Positions 42,601 through 56,180 of a DNA stretch of 64,000 nt are shown here, in pieces (positions within the stretch are counted from its first letter, which is position 1; the number at the start of each line of letters is the position of its first letter). Position numbers and translations under genes: made by a program. The stretch comes from Cyclina sinensis (lineage: Eukaryota; Mollusca; Bivalvia; Venerida; Veneridae), in NCBI GenBank assembly GCA_012932295.1, contig JAAONU010000001.1, positions 40,224,780 through 40,288,779 of the forward strand. The letters are read 5' to 3'. Under the pieces are notes generated by a model. It saw only the letters and a program-made list of their open reading frames with translations, was not told the origin of the DNA and made no database searches.

Positions 42601-45600
42601 GAAGATTATAAAAAATTGATATAGATGCTAAACATAGATCAAAAATGTTAATACTCACATCTGTATGAACTGCAAGGTGGATTCCTGGTGATATCACTGC
42701 ATAATGCAGGCTGAGCCTCTGATGGAGTAATTCTGCTCACTCCACTTTCAAATTGGTACTCATTCCACACCAGAATTAGGTCATTTATGTTTGAATCGAA
42801 TATATACTGTGGCAGACGGAAGTTTTTCGGGATTTCACCTTCCCTTCTATCTACATTCTGACTGTTTGGATCTCCTTCAAAAGTTAGCTCCCTTTTATAC
42901 CAGTTCACCTGACTCAAGTATCCATTGAAGCCATGCCCACCTTCCTGACATCTGTGCTCCATATTATCAAATTCACAGCCCAAAACTACCCACATCCTGA
43001 AAAAAAAATCTATTGATTAACTGATTTCGAAGTCAACATGTTTCTACTTTTCTACATTTTAATAAAAATTACCATAAGCCACACGGCACAGGAATAACCC
43101 TGAACCTACTGAATTTTTGTAATGGATTTGTCCAGCTTTGAATTTGGAACAGTCCATTCAAAGTTTAAGGGATTTCAATATCAAAATACAAAAATTGAGC
43201 TACCAACAGTATAGAGCCTGGTCAGACTGCACGGATGTGCAGGCTGGCCTGGCTCTATACCGGTGGCAAAGGCTAATCAATATGGTTCCAGCAGGTTAAG
43301 GGTTAAACTTAATCAGCTTTTACATTTATAAGAATTCAGTAAAATGAAAAAAAATAAATCTTATATCAGAAAAGAGCAATATTATTCTATTCTTGTTCCT
43401 GTAAACAGTAAGGTAGACTAAGGCAATAGGTAGACTTGGGCACTAGATAGACTAGGACACACTGCACTCAGCAATCCACAATTTAAATCTCTAACAAAAT
43501 TTCACCATTCAGTACAAATGAATAAAAGAAACTAAAACTCATTCTTTTTTATTGCCAGTTGTTGAATGTTGGAATGACAGAACACATCTTAGATTTCAAA
43601 CGAGAAGGAATTTTTCATTGCTATCGGTGTATTTGTTTGTGCTGTTATAACTTTTTGTGATGTTATTGTATGCATAAAATATATATTAGGATCTTAATTA
43701 TGTCAGTCATTAACAATTAAATAACGTACTTAAAATAAAGATACAGAAAATAAAAAAAATGGGTGTTCATATTTAACACCTGTTTCTTCTTTAATGTGAT
43801 AACATTTACATGTAAATGCTTTATCACTTTACAAATCTATTTGCCTCTAATGGCTAAAAGGTAAAACTATAAAATTAAGTAAAAGAAAGCCAGGTGCCAG
43901 ATAATCTTATTCTATTAGAAACCTCTATGTGTACAGTGTTATAGTAGACTTCCCTATCTGTCTACTGTTAATAATTTCATTATACTTATAAGCCCATATG
44001 TAAGAATGACTACTAACAAGGCATTTTTCTATGTGGATGATCTACTACTGTTCACACCAATATTTATGTAAAATTACAAATAACTGAAGTACTCTCTCTC
44101 ACTTCCCTAAGAAATTTTGACCTAAATATTATGGCAAAATTTCAAAATCTTCCTTTGAACTTCACAAGAAGTTAAGCTCTTACAACGAAATGCACTACCT
44201 GAAATCTGCAGCTGGCATAATGAGATCCTGGCTCGATCGGGTACCATGCCAGATCGTGTCCAGATAGTGTCGTACTTCTCCATTCACCATGTCATACAGA
44301 ACAGTCATCAAATGCCAGTTCCCATCATTCACCTTGGCTTGATTATCATATGTCAGCTGCATATAAGGATTACTGCCATCCTGTATGTAAAACCGCACAC
44401 CCTGTTCGTTGAGCTCCATGAAGCGTTCTGCTTCCTCTAACTTATCCCTATAAATGAAAAAGAAATAGCAGATATTTTCTGTTACTCACATGATTTTGAG
44501 AAGGGTTTTTCAGTTCCAGAGCAGAAACCCTGATTTTGGAGATAATAATAATAGATTAACTTGATAAAAGTACAGGTTTTTGACTGACAACAGCAAAATT
44601 ATTGATAATCTTCCTGACTGCCAGTAGTCTGTTACTCTTTGAAACTAAGTATAAGATGTAATCAGATTTTTTTTTTTCAGTTAAACCAGTCATTTTTTTA
44701 TAGAAAATTATGATAATAGGTGCTTTTCTGTCAGGAAAATGACAATAAGAATAGATTAGTTGCAGGTCTAAAAAGCAAGAATTTTTCTATAGGCCTAAAA
44801 AGCAAGAATTTTTCTATTGTTCCTAATTATGCAGCTGTTTCTTATACAGCACAGCATTGAAACCTTCCAGTCTGAAACCTTGTCTGAAAGGCCAAAATCT
44901 CCCTGAAAGACCCTCCAATACATGAACATGTGTATAAGTTATAACAATATTATACGCTACAATAATGGATCATTATCTGTATAAAAGGACATTTTTAACA
45001 GATTGAAGTATTAAAACAATTAATTGAAATTAATTTTCAACTTGTTTAATACAGTGCATAAGGTATACTTATTTCTATTGTCCTTCACACAGTTCATGTT
45101 ACATATAGTGTACTTACACAAAGATAGCTCAAAGTTCAGTGATAAAACTTATCAAATAGGTATGTTTTGAATCTATGTCTAAAACACTCCTCATTTGAAA
45201 TTAACCCTTAACCTGCTGGAACCGAAAGTGATTAGCCTTTGACACCAGTATAGAGCCAGGCCAGCCTGCACATCTGTGCAGTCTGACCAGGCTTTATACT
45301 GTTGGTAGCTCCATTTTTGTATTTTGATATTGAAATCCATTAAACTTTGAATGGACTGTTCCAAATTCAAAGCTGGGCAAATCCATTACAAAATTTCAGC
45401 ATGTTCAGGGTTAACTTTAGTTCTTTTGACAGAGCATTTCATGACTTTTGCCCAACAACAGAGGAAGTCATTAACATAATGTTGGACAGGTGACCTACCC
45501 GACAAACTGTGTGAGATAGACTCCAGTGCCATCATTCTGTGAGTATCTAACCCACACTGACAGTGATATAAAGTCTGCAGCATTCACTTGTATGAAGTAT

Positions 45601-48600
45601 GGTATCCATGCAAAGCCGTTTCCTTGGGGATGGTTGAAATACATGTCATAGTTTCTGTCAAACACTGTAATATCAAAAAGAAAAAGATTTCATTGGTTTG
45701 AAAACTGAAAAATAGTTTTTATGCACTAAGCTTCCATTAAATGAATATACTGTATATATTTAACAAATTTATATGGTTTTTAGCAATTTTCTGTATTTAT
45801 TTCAAAGACATAACTAAATTTCCTGATTTATTCAAAAACATTGTAAGCAGACAATGTGAAAAGTATTCATTCAAGTTAACAAGAGGGCCCAAAAGCACTC
45901 ACCTGAGTATAACTGCTAAGAAGAACAAAAGTCATGTGATGGATTTATCATCAAAATAAAAAGAAAGCACTAAACAAGGGATGTAATTTGAACAATACTG
46001 GCAGAGGTTGACTATGCAATCCTTGAAACTAAATTTCAGAAGTCTGTATCTATGGCTTTTGTTAAGAAAAATGTAAAACATCTTTCTCTTGGAGTGGAAC
46101 CAAAAATGATCCCAGTGACACAGTGTGAGTAATCTAAGCAGAGGTCTACAGGGCAGTGTAACATGCAATTTCAGACGTTTGGGTCCTATTATTTCAGAGA
46201 AGAAGGATCAAAACATATTCTTTACAATTCTATATAAAGCATGCAATGCCCAAAGTAGAGCCAATTATAAATACAATGACAGAACTTTAACAATCTTAGG
46301 AAAGTACTATTAGGTAATGTTACACACCAAATCTGTAACCAGCTTTCAGACAAACACATTTATAAAGAGTTTGCCAATATGTCTACATAAAACATCTGAC
46401 ACAAGGGATGGAGCCGAAAATGACCACAACGGGCAACATTTATTAGTTATAACAATATTGGCAGAGGTCCACTAGAGGACCACTAGAAAATGCTTCATGC
46501 CATATTTTAAAACTCAGACTTGTGGTTTTATACAAGCAGAATTTCAAAGAGTTTCAAGCAAGGAACATATGTGCCTAGTCTCACCTACTCTGAACCAGTA
46601 GTTTAGGAGGATATATTTGTTTGAAGTAAAAGGTGGAAACTGAACAGCAGACGCAGAGCGATCTCAAAAGTGCGCTTTAGCACATTGTGAATGTGTTCAG
46701 GTGAGCTAAAAGTGCTTAACAACAGGTTTTTATATTTCTGGTGAACAGATAAATGCAAATTTTGTCATTTTTTTTAATTAAAGTAGCAACTTACAACAAA
46801 TGCAAGTACAAACAATTAAAGCAGTTTTACTACACAAGATCATACTAGATTTTGATGTACCTTTTGTGCAATCAGTTCCTGTGTATTTAATGGGGCACCT
46901 GCAGTAGTAGTTGTTGACTGCATCATAACACTGACCACTGCCTGGACAAGTTATGCCGGCACATTCATTGATTTCATTCTCACATCTCATACCATCATAT
47001 CCTGTAAGTAATCAAACCATGCTCTTTTAATTTATTTTCCAAGGAAAGAATACTTAATTGTTGACAAAAAGAGGAAACAGTTAAAAGAAACAGCTAATAC
47101 CAAGATGGCTGCTCTGTTTATTTCATAACCCCAAGAAAAGGAATCTATAATAACTCTATTAAACATCAAATAAACATAAAGATTTACAGTGCCACAATTT
47201 TGAATTAAACTAGTTATTTTCTGCTTTGTCTTAATACAGCTTCATTTTTGAGATAACTGAAAGTTGGTTAGTTGCTGCTATTCCAGCATGAAACCCTACC
47301 TTTATTTATCATTTCCATTTTTAAATCTTTCTACATAAGCATTTGTTCAATAAAAATTTAACAGTTGGTTTATTTTTTCATTTCTTTTTTTTGTGTTGAT
47401 TCTTCTACATGGAGTAAATGAAAAGTTTCAAATAACTGCCAAAACAATTTCACACAAAAGGGTCTTTCAAATTAAACTGTCACAGAAAAATGTCTTGTAC
47501 ATTTTGAAACTGTCCAAATTATTGGTGTAGACAGTAGATCCTTTGTAGTACTCTGGTACTCTTTTGAAATAAATTTCCTTGTTGTCTTGTGAAATCTTAA
47601 TGTAATCCATAGCTCTAGGTTGCAACCATAATGCTTTTACCTGGTTTTCAGTTGCAACTCATGTCTTACCTAGTTGGCAGCTGAAATCATGATGTCTAAC
47701 CTGGTTGTCAGGAACACTCATTATATTATGTCTTAACTGTTTGTAACGGACACTATTTCTTACCTGGTTGTCAGAAACACTCAAAATGTCTTACCTGCTA
47801 TTCAAATGTAAGCAAAAAGTCCATCATTGGAACCCATGGTGATGGTTCCATTACACTGGCTGTATGTAGTGTAATGGAACCACTGCTGTGGGTTCCGCAA
47901 TGCAAAATGTTCACACCAGAAAAGTGAAATTATGATGTCTAGTCGATTCTCAGAAGCAATCAATACATCAACCATTATTAACTGAAAAAGCTGCACTCAA
48001 AATGTCTAACATAGTTGTCAGGTTTACTATGGATGTCTTACCTGGCTTACAGGTGCACTGATAACCATCATTTGTAACAGAACATGTTCCATCATTTTCA
48101 CAGGGATTATCCTTGCCACAATAATCTCTCAGAATCTGGCAACCGTCACCTGTGTACTCTGGATAAAAGAAGTAGGATATATTTATAACTACTATTATCC
48201 TTGTTAGAGTTACCAGTAATACAGTGTAACTTTGAGGAATTGAAGATCAAAGGATATCAATAAAATTTCAATATATGGAGCCATGGAATCATGCATGGTT
48301 TGTGACATAATGGAAGTCTTAGCATTCAATTTGTTAACTGACATTTTGGTGTGTTGCAGGAGCATTCTTTATTTGCAGAACCTCAATATTTTTTGGACAT
48401 CAATCTTAGTTGTATATTAATGCATTTATAATGCAGCATTTAGTTTTAATAATGTTTATTTGATGTACTTTTGATTAAACACTTAAATTAGAAAGTAATG
48501 AATCATTATTCAAAAAATTCATACAAACACAAACAATATGAAGAATGGTTTTTTGGTTAATTGGGGTTTAACGTCAGTATTAACAACTATGGTCATATCC

Positions 48601-51600
48601 TGACAGTCAGTCCATCTAACAAGTGTTCCTCTGTATCCAACCAGTTTACTAACTTATTTCTCTGCAAGTGAGAGACTACTTCCTCACTTGGTTCAGAGGT
48701 GAGGAGCAAATGACATATAGATGCACTGTCTGAGATCAATTATCATGGAGAAATTTTGCCGGCCCTAATGGGGATCAAACTGGGAATGTCAGGATTGACA
48801 ATCAGATGCTCTACCGACTGAGCTAGCCGGGCCGGCACAATATGAAGATCAAACAGTAACATAATTTAACATTCATGAATACATGTATAATTTTAACTCA
48901 AATATAGTTTTTACATGCACAGCATACAAGGTTCTAACAATAATGAATAAAGAAACAGCCTGCCTTTCACGACTTGATATGCAAATTAGGTTAATTTCTT
49001 AACGTAAAATTTGCTTTCAACATGAATTTAGACCATAATAAAACATGACTTACTCATCGGACAAGAACAGGACATAGAGCCATTATAAGAGCATGTTGCA
49101 CTATTCTGACATTTGTTATAGTCTCTACATGGGTTAGGTTTGTTCTCACAGTTCACCCCAAATGTGTTTTCCTCACACCTGCAACAGAAAAAAACATCAT
49201 TACTACAACTTCAGCTGAACTTATTTCATGACTTATAAGATATCAGAGGAACTATACCACAAACTCAAAAAAATGATTAACAATTTTACCAAAAGTTTTA
49301 AATGCAACACAATTAATTTTCTGCAACAACAAAAACAAACAAAAACCTTCAAAATGAACAAAACAAAAAAAACTAAATATAAGCCTTTATTTTAAAAATC
49401 ATTTAAAATAATAAATACTGCAGTAAAATTTGGGTAGACCCTTTAGGGAAAATTTTCCATTTACATTAAACGACACAACAGAAACACAAAATCTATGGTT
49501 TCATAGAGAACCTTTTTATAAAATATGCATGCTTTGTTGCTCTTAAAACAGCACACAGAAAGGAAGCAAAAAGATAACTGCAGGATGCATCAAATGATTT
49601 CTGAAGATGACTAATTATATTTTAACCAATGATCAGTTTTTGTATATGAATCAAATCTGCTATATTATACATTCGTCAAGTAAATTTTTGCAGGGGTATT
49701 TTGCAAAGTACAGGCAGCTTGAATAAGAATTAAACAAAATCTGATGGCTTGGGTTATGTAAATCCCAACTGCTTAAACAAGGTTGTATATTTTGATAAGA
49801 ATCTATGTAAATACAGTCCAATCCCGCTGCTACGAATCGCAATATAACGAAATAATGGTGTACTACAAAAAAAGTGATCGGTCCCATCATTTTTTGTTTT
49901 TTATTCAATTAAGAAAAAAATGTATTTTAACGAAATGCGATTAAACGAAAAAGCGTTGAACGACCAATTTTCACGGTCCCATAATGTAATTAACAGTGAA
50001 ATAAAGATGCAATATAGCGAATTGCCATCAGACAGGTGTTTTCACACCTCTCTGAACCTATTGCTCGTGCAGATCGCCATTTGTTTACTATTATTTAGCA
50101 ATTATCATCCGAAGCAACAGTGGGACGATATACTGCAAACGTCCATTCTACAGTTCACCAAAAAGGCTATCATTGAGTTTTTATCTGAGGAGTGTCGTTC
50201 TTCTTCCTACGACTATAGACAAAAAAACTTTGTAAACAATGGTTCTTTACTCATTCACAATTGTGTTAAATGTGTGATGCAAAACTACTATAGATTTAAA
50301 ACAGTGTAAACTTAAGACCAACGGTTGTGTACTCATTCAATGTGTAACATTAGTGCATGCGTATCCATTCTGTGCTACCTTACGACATTATGTCAATGTA
50401 CATTTGTATATTGTTTTATATATGCATTTATATTGTATTGATTGATAACATGTAAATATGCAATAAAAATGACATCAAATGTTCATTTCTTCTTTATTAT
50501 TTAAGTCTTAATTGACTCCGACATATCACAAAAACAATATATAACAACAATGACGGGTTACGACAGTATCAACAACGGGTAAGCATAAAAATGAGACACT
50601 GATTTCTTCTGAACATATTTAGATATTTATTACCTGCAGTAGTAGCTGTTGAAAATATTGTAGCAGGTGGCCTGACACAGCCTTCCACTCGTCAGCTGAC
50701 TACAGTGCTCTACAGGGGATTCACAATTGACACCATGCCATCCATCAACACAGTCACATGTGTAACCACCCAGTCTTTTATTACAGGCACCACCATGTTG
50801 GCATGGGTTGCTCCGGCAAAAGTCTATTTCCAGCTATGCATGATATATAAAATGTCAAAGCCATTAATCATTATGCATAGTACATCTTCTCTTATAATAC
50901 TTTTTAGACAGAAAACACAATGAATTTGTTAAAACTAAGAGTTCATGACAGGTTTTTTAAGGTGTGGTTCGCTAGCTTCAGAAAGAACTAGAATGCCCAT
51001 AGGCAGCATGTCGAGACTGCCAATGGAAAGCCACTTATAAGGATGCAACAGTGAAATGGAAACTGTGGGAAGATGATGATGGAAGGACAAGGCAGGCCTA
51101 TATGATGTCTCTTTCAGGAAGCATAACAAATGAATCACGGTATTTTCAAATTCTTCCCTGCATGGAGAAGCAATGGCCCGGACAAGGTCTATCATCAACA
51201 TTTTGGACTTTTGAGCTTGTGACCTTGACCTCTGAGCTAGGAATTTGGGTCTAGCACGCAACACACCATCTCATCAAGGTAAACAAATGTGCCACGGTAT
51301 TTTAAAATTCTTCCATACAGGGAAAAGTTATGGCCCAGACAAGGTCTCTCATCAAAATTTTGGAACTTTGACCTGGCACTCTTTGGTCTTGCACGGGACA
51401 CACCGTCTCTTCAAAGTATTTTAAAATTTCATGCAGAGAAAAGTTATGGCCCGGACAAGGTCTCTCATCAAAATTTTGAAACTTTGACCTGGCACTCTTG
51501 GGTCTTGCACGCAACACACCGTCTCTTCAAGGTGAACAAATGTGCCAAGGTATTCCAAAATCCTTCCATGCACAGAGAAGTTATGGCCCAGACAAGGTAT

Positions 51601-54600
51601 AGAATCAACATTTTGGACCTTTGAGCTATCATTGTGACCTTGACCTCTGAGCTAGGAATCTGGGTCTTGCACACAACACACCATCTCATCAAGGTGAACA
51701 AATGTGCCAAGATATTTCAAAATCCTTCCATGCAGGGAGAAGATATGGCCCGGACAAGGTCTTTGAGCTATCACTGTGACCTTGACCTTTGAGCTGGGAA
51801 CCTGGATCTTGTATGTGACACATCATTTCATCAAGGCGAACAAATGTCCCAAGGTATTTCAAAATCCTTCCATGCAGGGAGAAGTTATGGCCCGGACAAG
51901 GTCTGGAATCAACATTTTGGACATTTCAGCTGTCACTTTGACCTTGACCTTTCAGCTGGGAACTTGGGTCTTACACGCGACATACCACATTATGAAGGTG
52001 AACAAATGTGCCAAGGTAATTCAAAATCCTTCCATGCAGGGGGAAGTTATGGTCCGGACAAGGTCTAGAATCAACATTTTGGACATTTGAGCTGTCACTT
52101 TGACCTTGACCTTTGAGCTGGGAACCTGGGTCTTGCATGCAACACACCATCTCATCAAGGTGAACAAATGTGCCAAGGTATTTCAAAATCCCTCCATGCA
52201 CAGAGAAGTTATGGCCAGGACAAGGCAATCTGTACAGAGGCAAGCACGTACATACACCGAACTGTGGTACCAAATGCGACGATAAATGACAAATATGAAA
52301 TGACACAAATAATGAATAAAACGAATGATGCTCAATGAAAAAGAATTTACCTCACAATCGTCACCCTCGTATCCAAGGAAACAGCTGCACTCATAACCAA
52401 CCCCAGCAATGTTTGAGCAAGTCCCATGTCCATTACAATTGTTATTTTGGCAGAAATTCTTGGGACTGTTGCAGGTAGGACCTGTAAAAAAAAAATCTTC
52501 ATACAGTTTCAAGTACAGAGCTTGAAAGTTAGGTGATAAGATTACTATTATAACATAATGATATCAATTCAAACAAAAACCTAAACTGCTTTACAAACCA
52601 ATAATACGAACTAAGCATACAACTAGACAACATTTTCCCAAAATGCTATGTAATCAGTGATAATTCAAATTGGAAAACATTAACATACTATAAAATAATT
52701 ATTTCTGCAAAGAAAGAAAAAGATTTGACTGTTTCGTTGAATTTACTAATATTGAAAGTATTGTAGAAATTCTAATTTTAAGTCAGTACACAGATACACT
52801 GATAAAATTCAAACATCCCTTTGAAACACAGGGGCTTTTTTTCTTTTCATAAAACTGTTTCATTTCTGGGACCATATCCATTAAGCTCCTATGAGAAAAT
52901 TTTCCCTTTTTAAGATTTTCCTTAATATTTTGAGATTTCTCTTAGTTTTTTAGAATTCACCAAGGTTCTATTCATGAAACTCCTTCGGTGAAAAATTCCT
53001 TAACTTTTGCTGATTGTTTTCCTTAAAATTTAAGGTACCTCATATGCCTGCCTTAAAAGTTAGGGAAAAAAATCATGACACAAAAATTCAATCAGTAAGG
53101 TTAAATTATGTAGAAAAAAAAATGCTCTTCTGCATGATGCAATGTTTTCATCATGTTTAAGTCATTATGGAGATACCGTATTTCCGATATAATGCGAACA
53201 AGACTTTGCAAGATCTTATCTACCTGCCATGAGACTTTGTGGGATTTGTACATGTAGCTTATCTTTTGGTCTTATTGATTTATAACACAAATCACCTTGT
53301 GTGTATTATGGTATCTTTTTGATAATCTGTGAGATTACTTTTTATTCAGATAAACAGAAGACCATTTAATGGTCCCTTTAACTGGGAGTGAAAAAAACAA
53401 CAACTTTGGTACAGAACCAGCAGACAATGCTGAAAACCAAATATCTAAGCTTTGGGTCATACGGTTTTAGAGAATTTTTTTACACCTACCAGAGTTGAAT
53501 TATTGATCCACTGATTTAGATCTGTGATTATTTTCTTCCATTGCATCTTGGTGTAGAACTGATTTTGTGGTTTCATTATTCAATTTTAAAAGGAAAAGTG
53601 TAAGTTTTTTAACATGTATTGAATTAATGTTTCTAATATGTCTTGGAAACATCAAACATGTAACAGAAACTTAAATAAAAATGTTTGTCAACAATCTAGA
53701 TATTGATCTTATTTTTACCCCTTTTTTTTAATAGAAAACTACAAATAAAAAAAAATACCCACGATTAATGTTTCTGAAATATTTATGTAAGAATAATAAG
53801 GCCCCCACCCTCACCCTCTTAAGTCTGAATGGACAAAAATTTCACAATTCATATAAAGCAGCACCAAAGACACTTTTCAAATCAGACCAGCAGTTTCTTA
53901 GATAATTTTTTAATTTTCCAACATAGACATATTCCTGAAAATAAAACCTGCCTCTGGCAGCTACATTTTTTCAGAGATCACAATAAAAGTCACCAGCTAT
54001 ATAGAAAGTCACCTAAGGAACATATATGTTGCACATTATTTGCAAAAGGAGCTAGCAGTTTTTAAAAAGATCTTTTAAGTTTTCCATTTGGATATTTAAG
54101 GAAATAATTAATGCCATCCAGCAGTCATTTTTTTTTACACTAATCACAACATATTTACAATTGATATTGAAGGTCACCAAAGGAACAATTTAGCGAGACA
54201 TTTTTTTTTTTTAAATTGGTCAAAGGGTTACTGAGAAGAAAAGGTTGGAATTTTTTTTTCTTTTGATTGCCATGGCAACCAGAGTTCTGCATGGTTCTCA
54301 ATAAACTGCATAAATCTTAAAGGGGGATATCAAGAATCACTTTCTTAAAATTAGGTTAAAATAGCCCCAGAAGATCCAGAGATGTAGTTGTCTGAATGTA
54401 AATGTTGGCAGAGGACAGATTAACTTAAAGCGCCTATTGGCTCAGGTGAGCTGATAAATATAGATGTCTTCAAAGAATAATCTTACTATAATAATTGTAG
54501 ATGTGAAAATTTTTCTATAATACAAATAGAGTATTATATTACCTTCATATTTATCTGTACATTTACATGTATAGAATCCAACTTGATCTTCACAAGTTCC

Positions 54601-56145
54601 ACCATTATTACAAGGGTTCCCGGCACATTCGTCAATGTTTGTCTGACAATTCTTCCCAGTATAACCAGTCAAACAGCTACATATGTATCCTCCAAAAATG
54701 GCCCTGCAGGTTCCGCCATTTTTACATGTATCAATACCACAGTAGTCGGTCTTTATCCTACAGTTGTTTTCCTTGAATACTGAAATAATCATCAGGGTAT
54801 GATGCTTCTTGCTAAGACTTTATAGAAAATGTAAAGTCAAGGTCATACTGACAAGTCAAGGTGACAGGTTTACTGACTACATTATTTATCACTTTTTATT
54901 TGAAATCCTCGGCAGTGATAATGTTAACTAATAAATTGGAAGTTTAATTACATGTGTCATAAGACTGTTGAACATTAAATATAAAAATATGTCAAGAGCA
55001 TTAACCATTTCTAATATTGATAACACAGTGATTCTGACAAAAATGCATACACTGAAAATATATCATGAAAAAGACTTAGAAAGAAAACTATGAGACAAAT
55101 TGTTTAAAAGACAAACTTGTAACCAGAACACATTCTAAAATGACATCGTCTTTTTGTGTGTTTTTATTTAGGTCTCATTTTTATTTATTTTTAATCACTT
55201 GGGAAACAAGATTAATCCTACATGCTGACTGCTTCCTGGAGTCTAACATACTTTTGCCAAAAGCACGGAATGTGCAATTTCAGTGGAGAATCTCTCACTT
55301 GTGGGATTCAAACCAGTGACCTTTAGATTTGGAGTCTAGGACTCTATCCCTTGACCACTGCTTAGCCTTTGTTATAAAGCTTGAGCCAAACAGTTACTGA
55401 CCTCTGTGTACAGCACATTTAAACTGTACACTGTAGTCTGTGTCTGTATTTGAGATGGTAAGTCCAGTGGTAGCGCTACACTGAGCTCGGAATGGTAAGT
55501 TTGAATTATCCAGGCAGGTTTCCCCTACAGGACAACACCTAGCAGCTAATGGCTCAGTTCCACCACAAATGTTCAAACCATAGACCTGCAACAATAAATG
55601 TCTCATTTAATAAATTCAAACCCTGAATCTATGTTTAAACCTACCAGATCAGCTGTAACTGTATGAATGCTACTAACTATAGATTATTACTGAAGGTGAA
55701 CAGCACCCCTGCAACAACATGACCAGCACTGATATGATTGCAAAAGTAGGAGAACTGCATCCCGGTTGACAAAATAAAACAAGAAAGATGAATATATGCA
55801 ACACTCACAAACCAGGAGACAAGACTAGATGGGTGTTCGGTGGAACACTTGTGTCACCCTTGGGTACTCTGTTAGAATAACTAAAAAGGTAAACAAGAGC
55901 CTGCTGGAAAAGACAGCATGCTAGTCAAAGTACAACAATACCTGTCCACAGACAGCATGCTCCACTTTTCTCAGTGCTGGATAATTAATTATAAGCCAAG
56001 TTAAACAAGAGGCCCAAGTGAAAAAAATTTGACTGGGGCAGGGCAAGTACCTAGTCATACATGATGAAAAAAAATTTGGGTCAAGTAGTTATGTATTAAA
56101 AAAAAAAAAAATTTTGGGCTCTGATAGTGGTGTGTGTGTATATGT

Positions 56146-56180
<35 letters not shown>

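Noticed and set aside
47802..47996. 64-codon minus-strand ORF as a possible exon
   Set aside because: Runs through the 68-bp hairpin, has no cysteine module, and adding it would break the phase 1-1 join between exons 10 and 11.
48551..48836. tRNA gene
   Set aside because: A and B boxes are present, but stems do not pair properly and a non-tRNA body follows: a SINE head.
49920..50309. 129-codon plus-strand ORF as a possible transposase
   Set aside because: No HTH or DDE motif; its start is made of the AACGAAA repeats of the pogo-like end.
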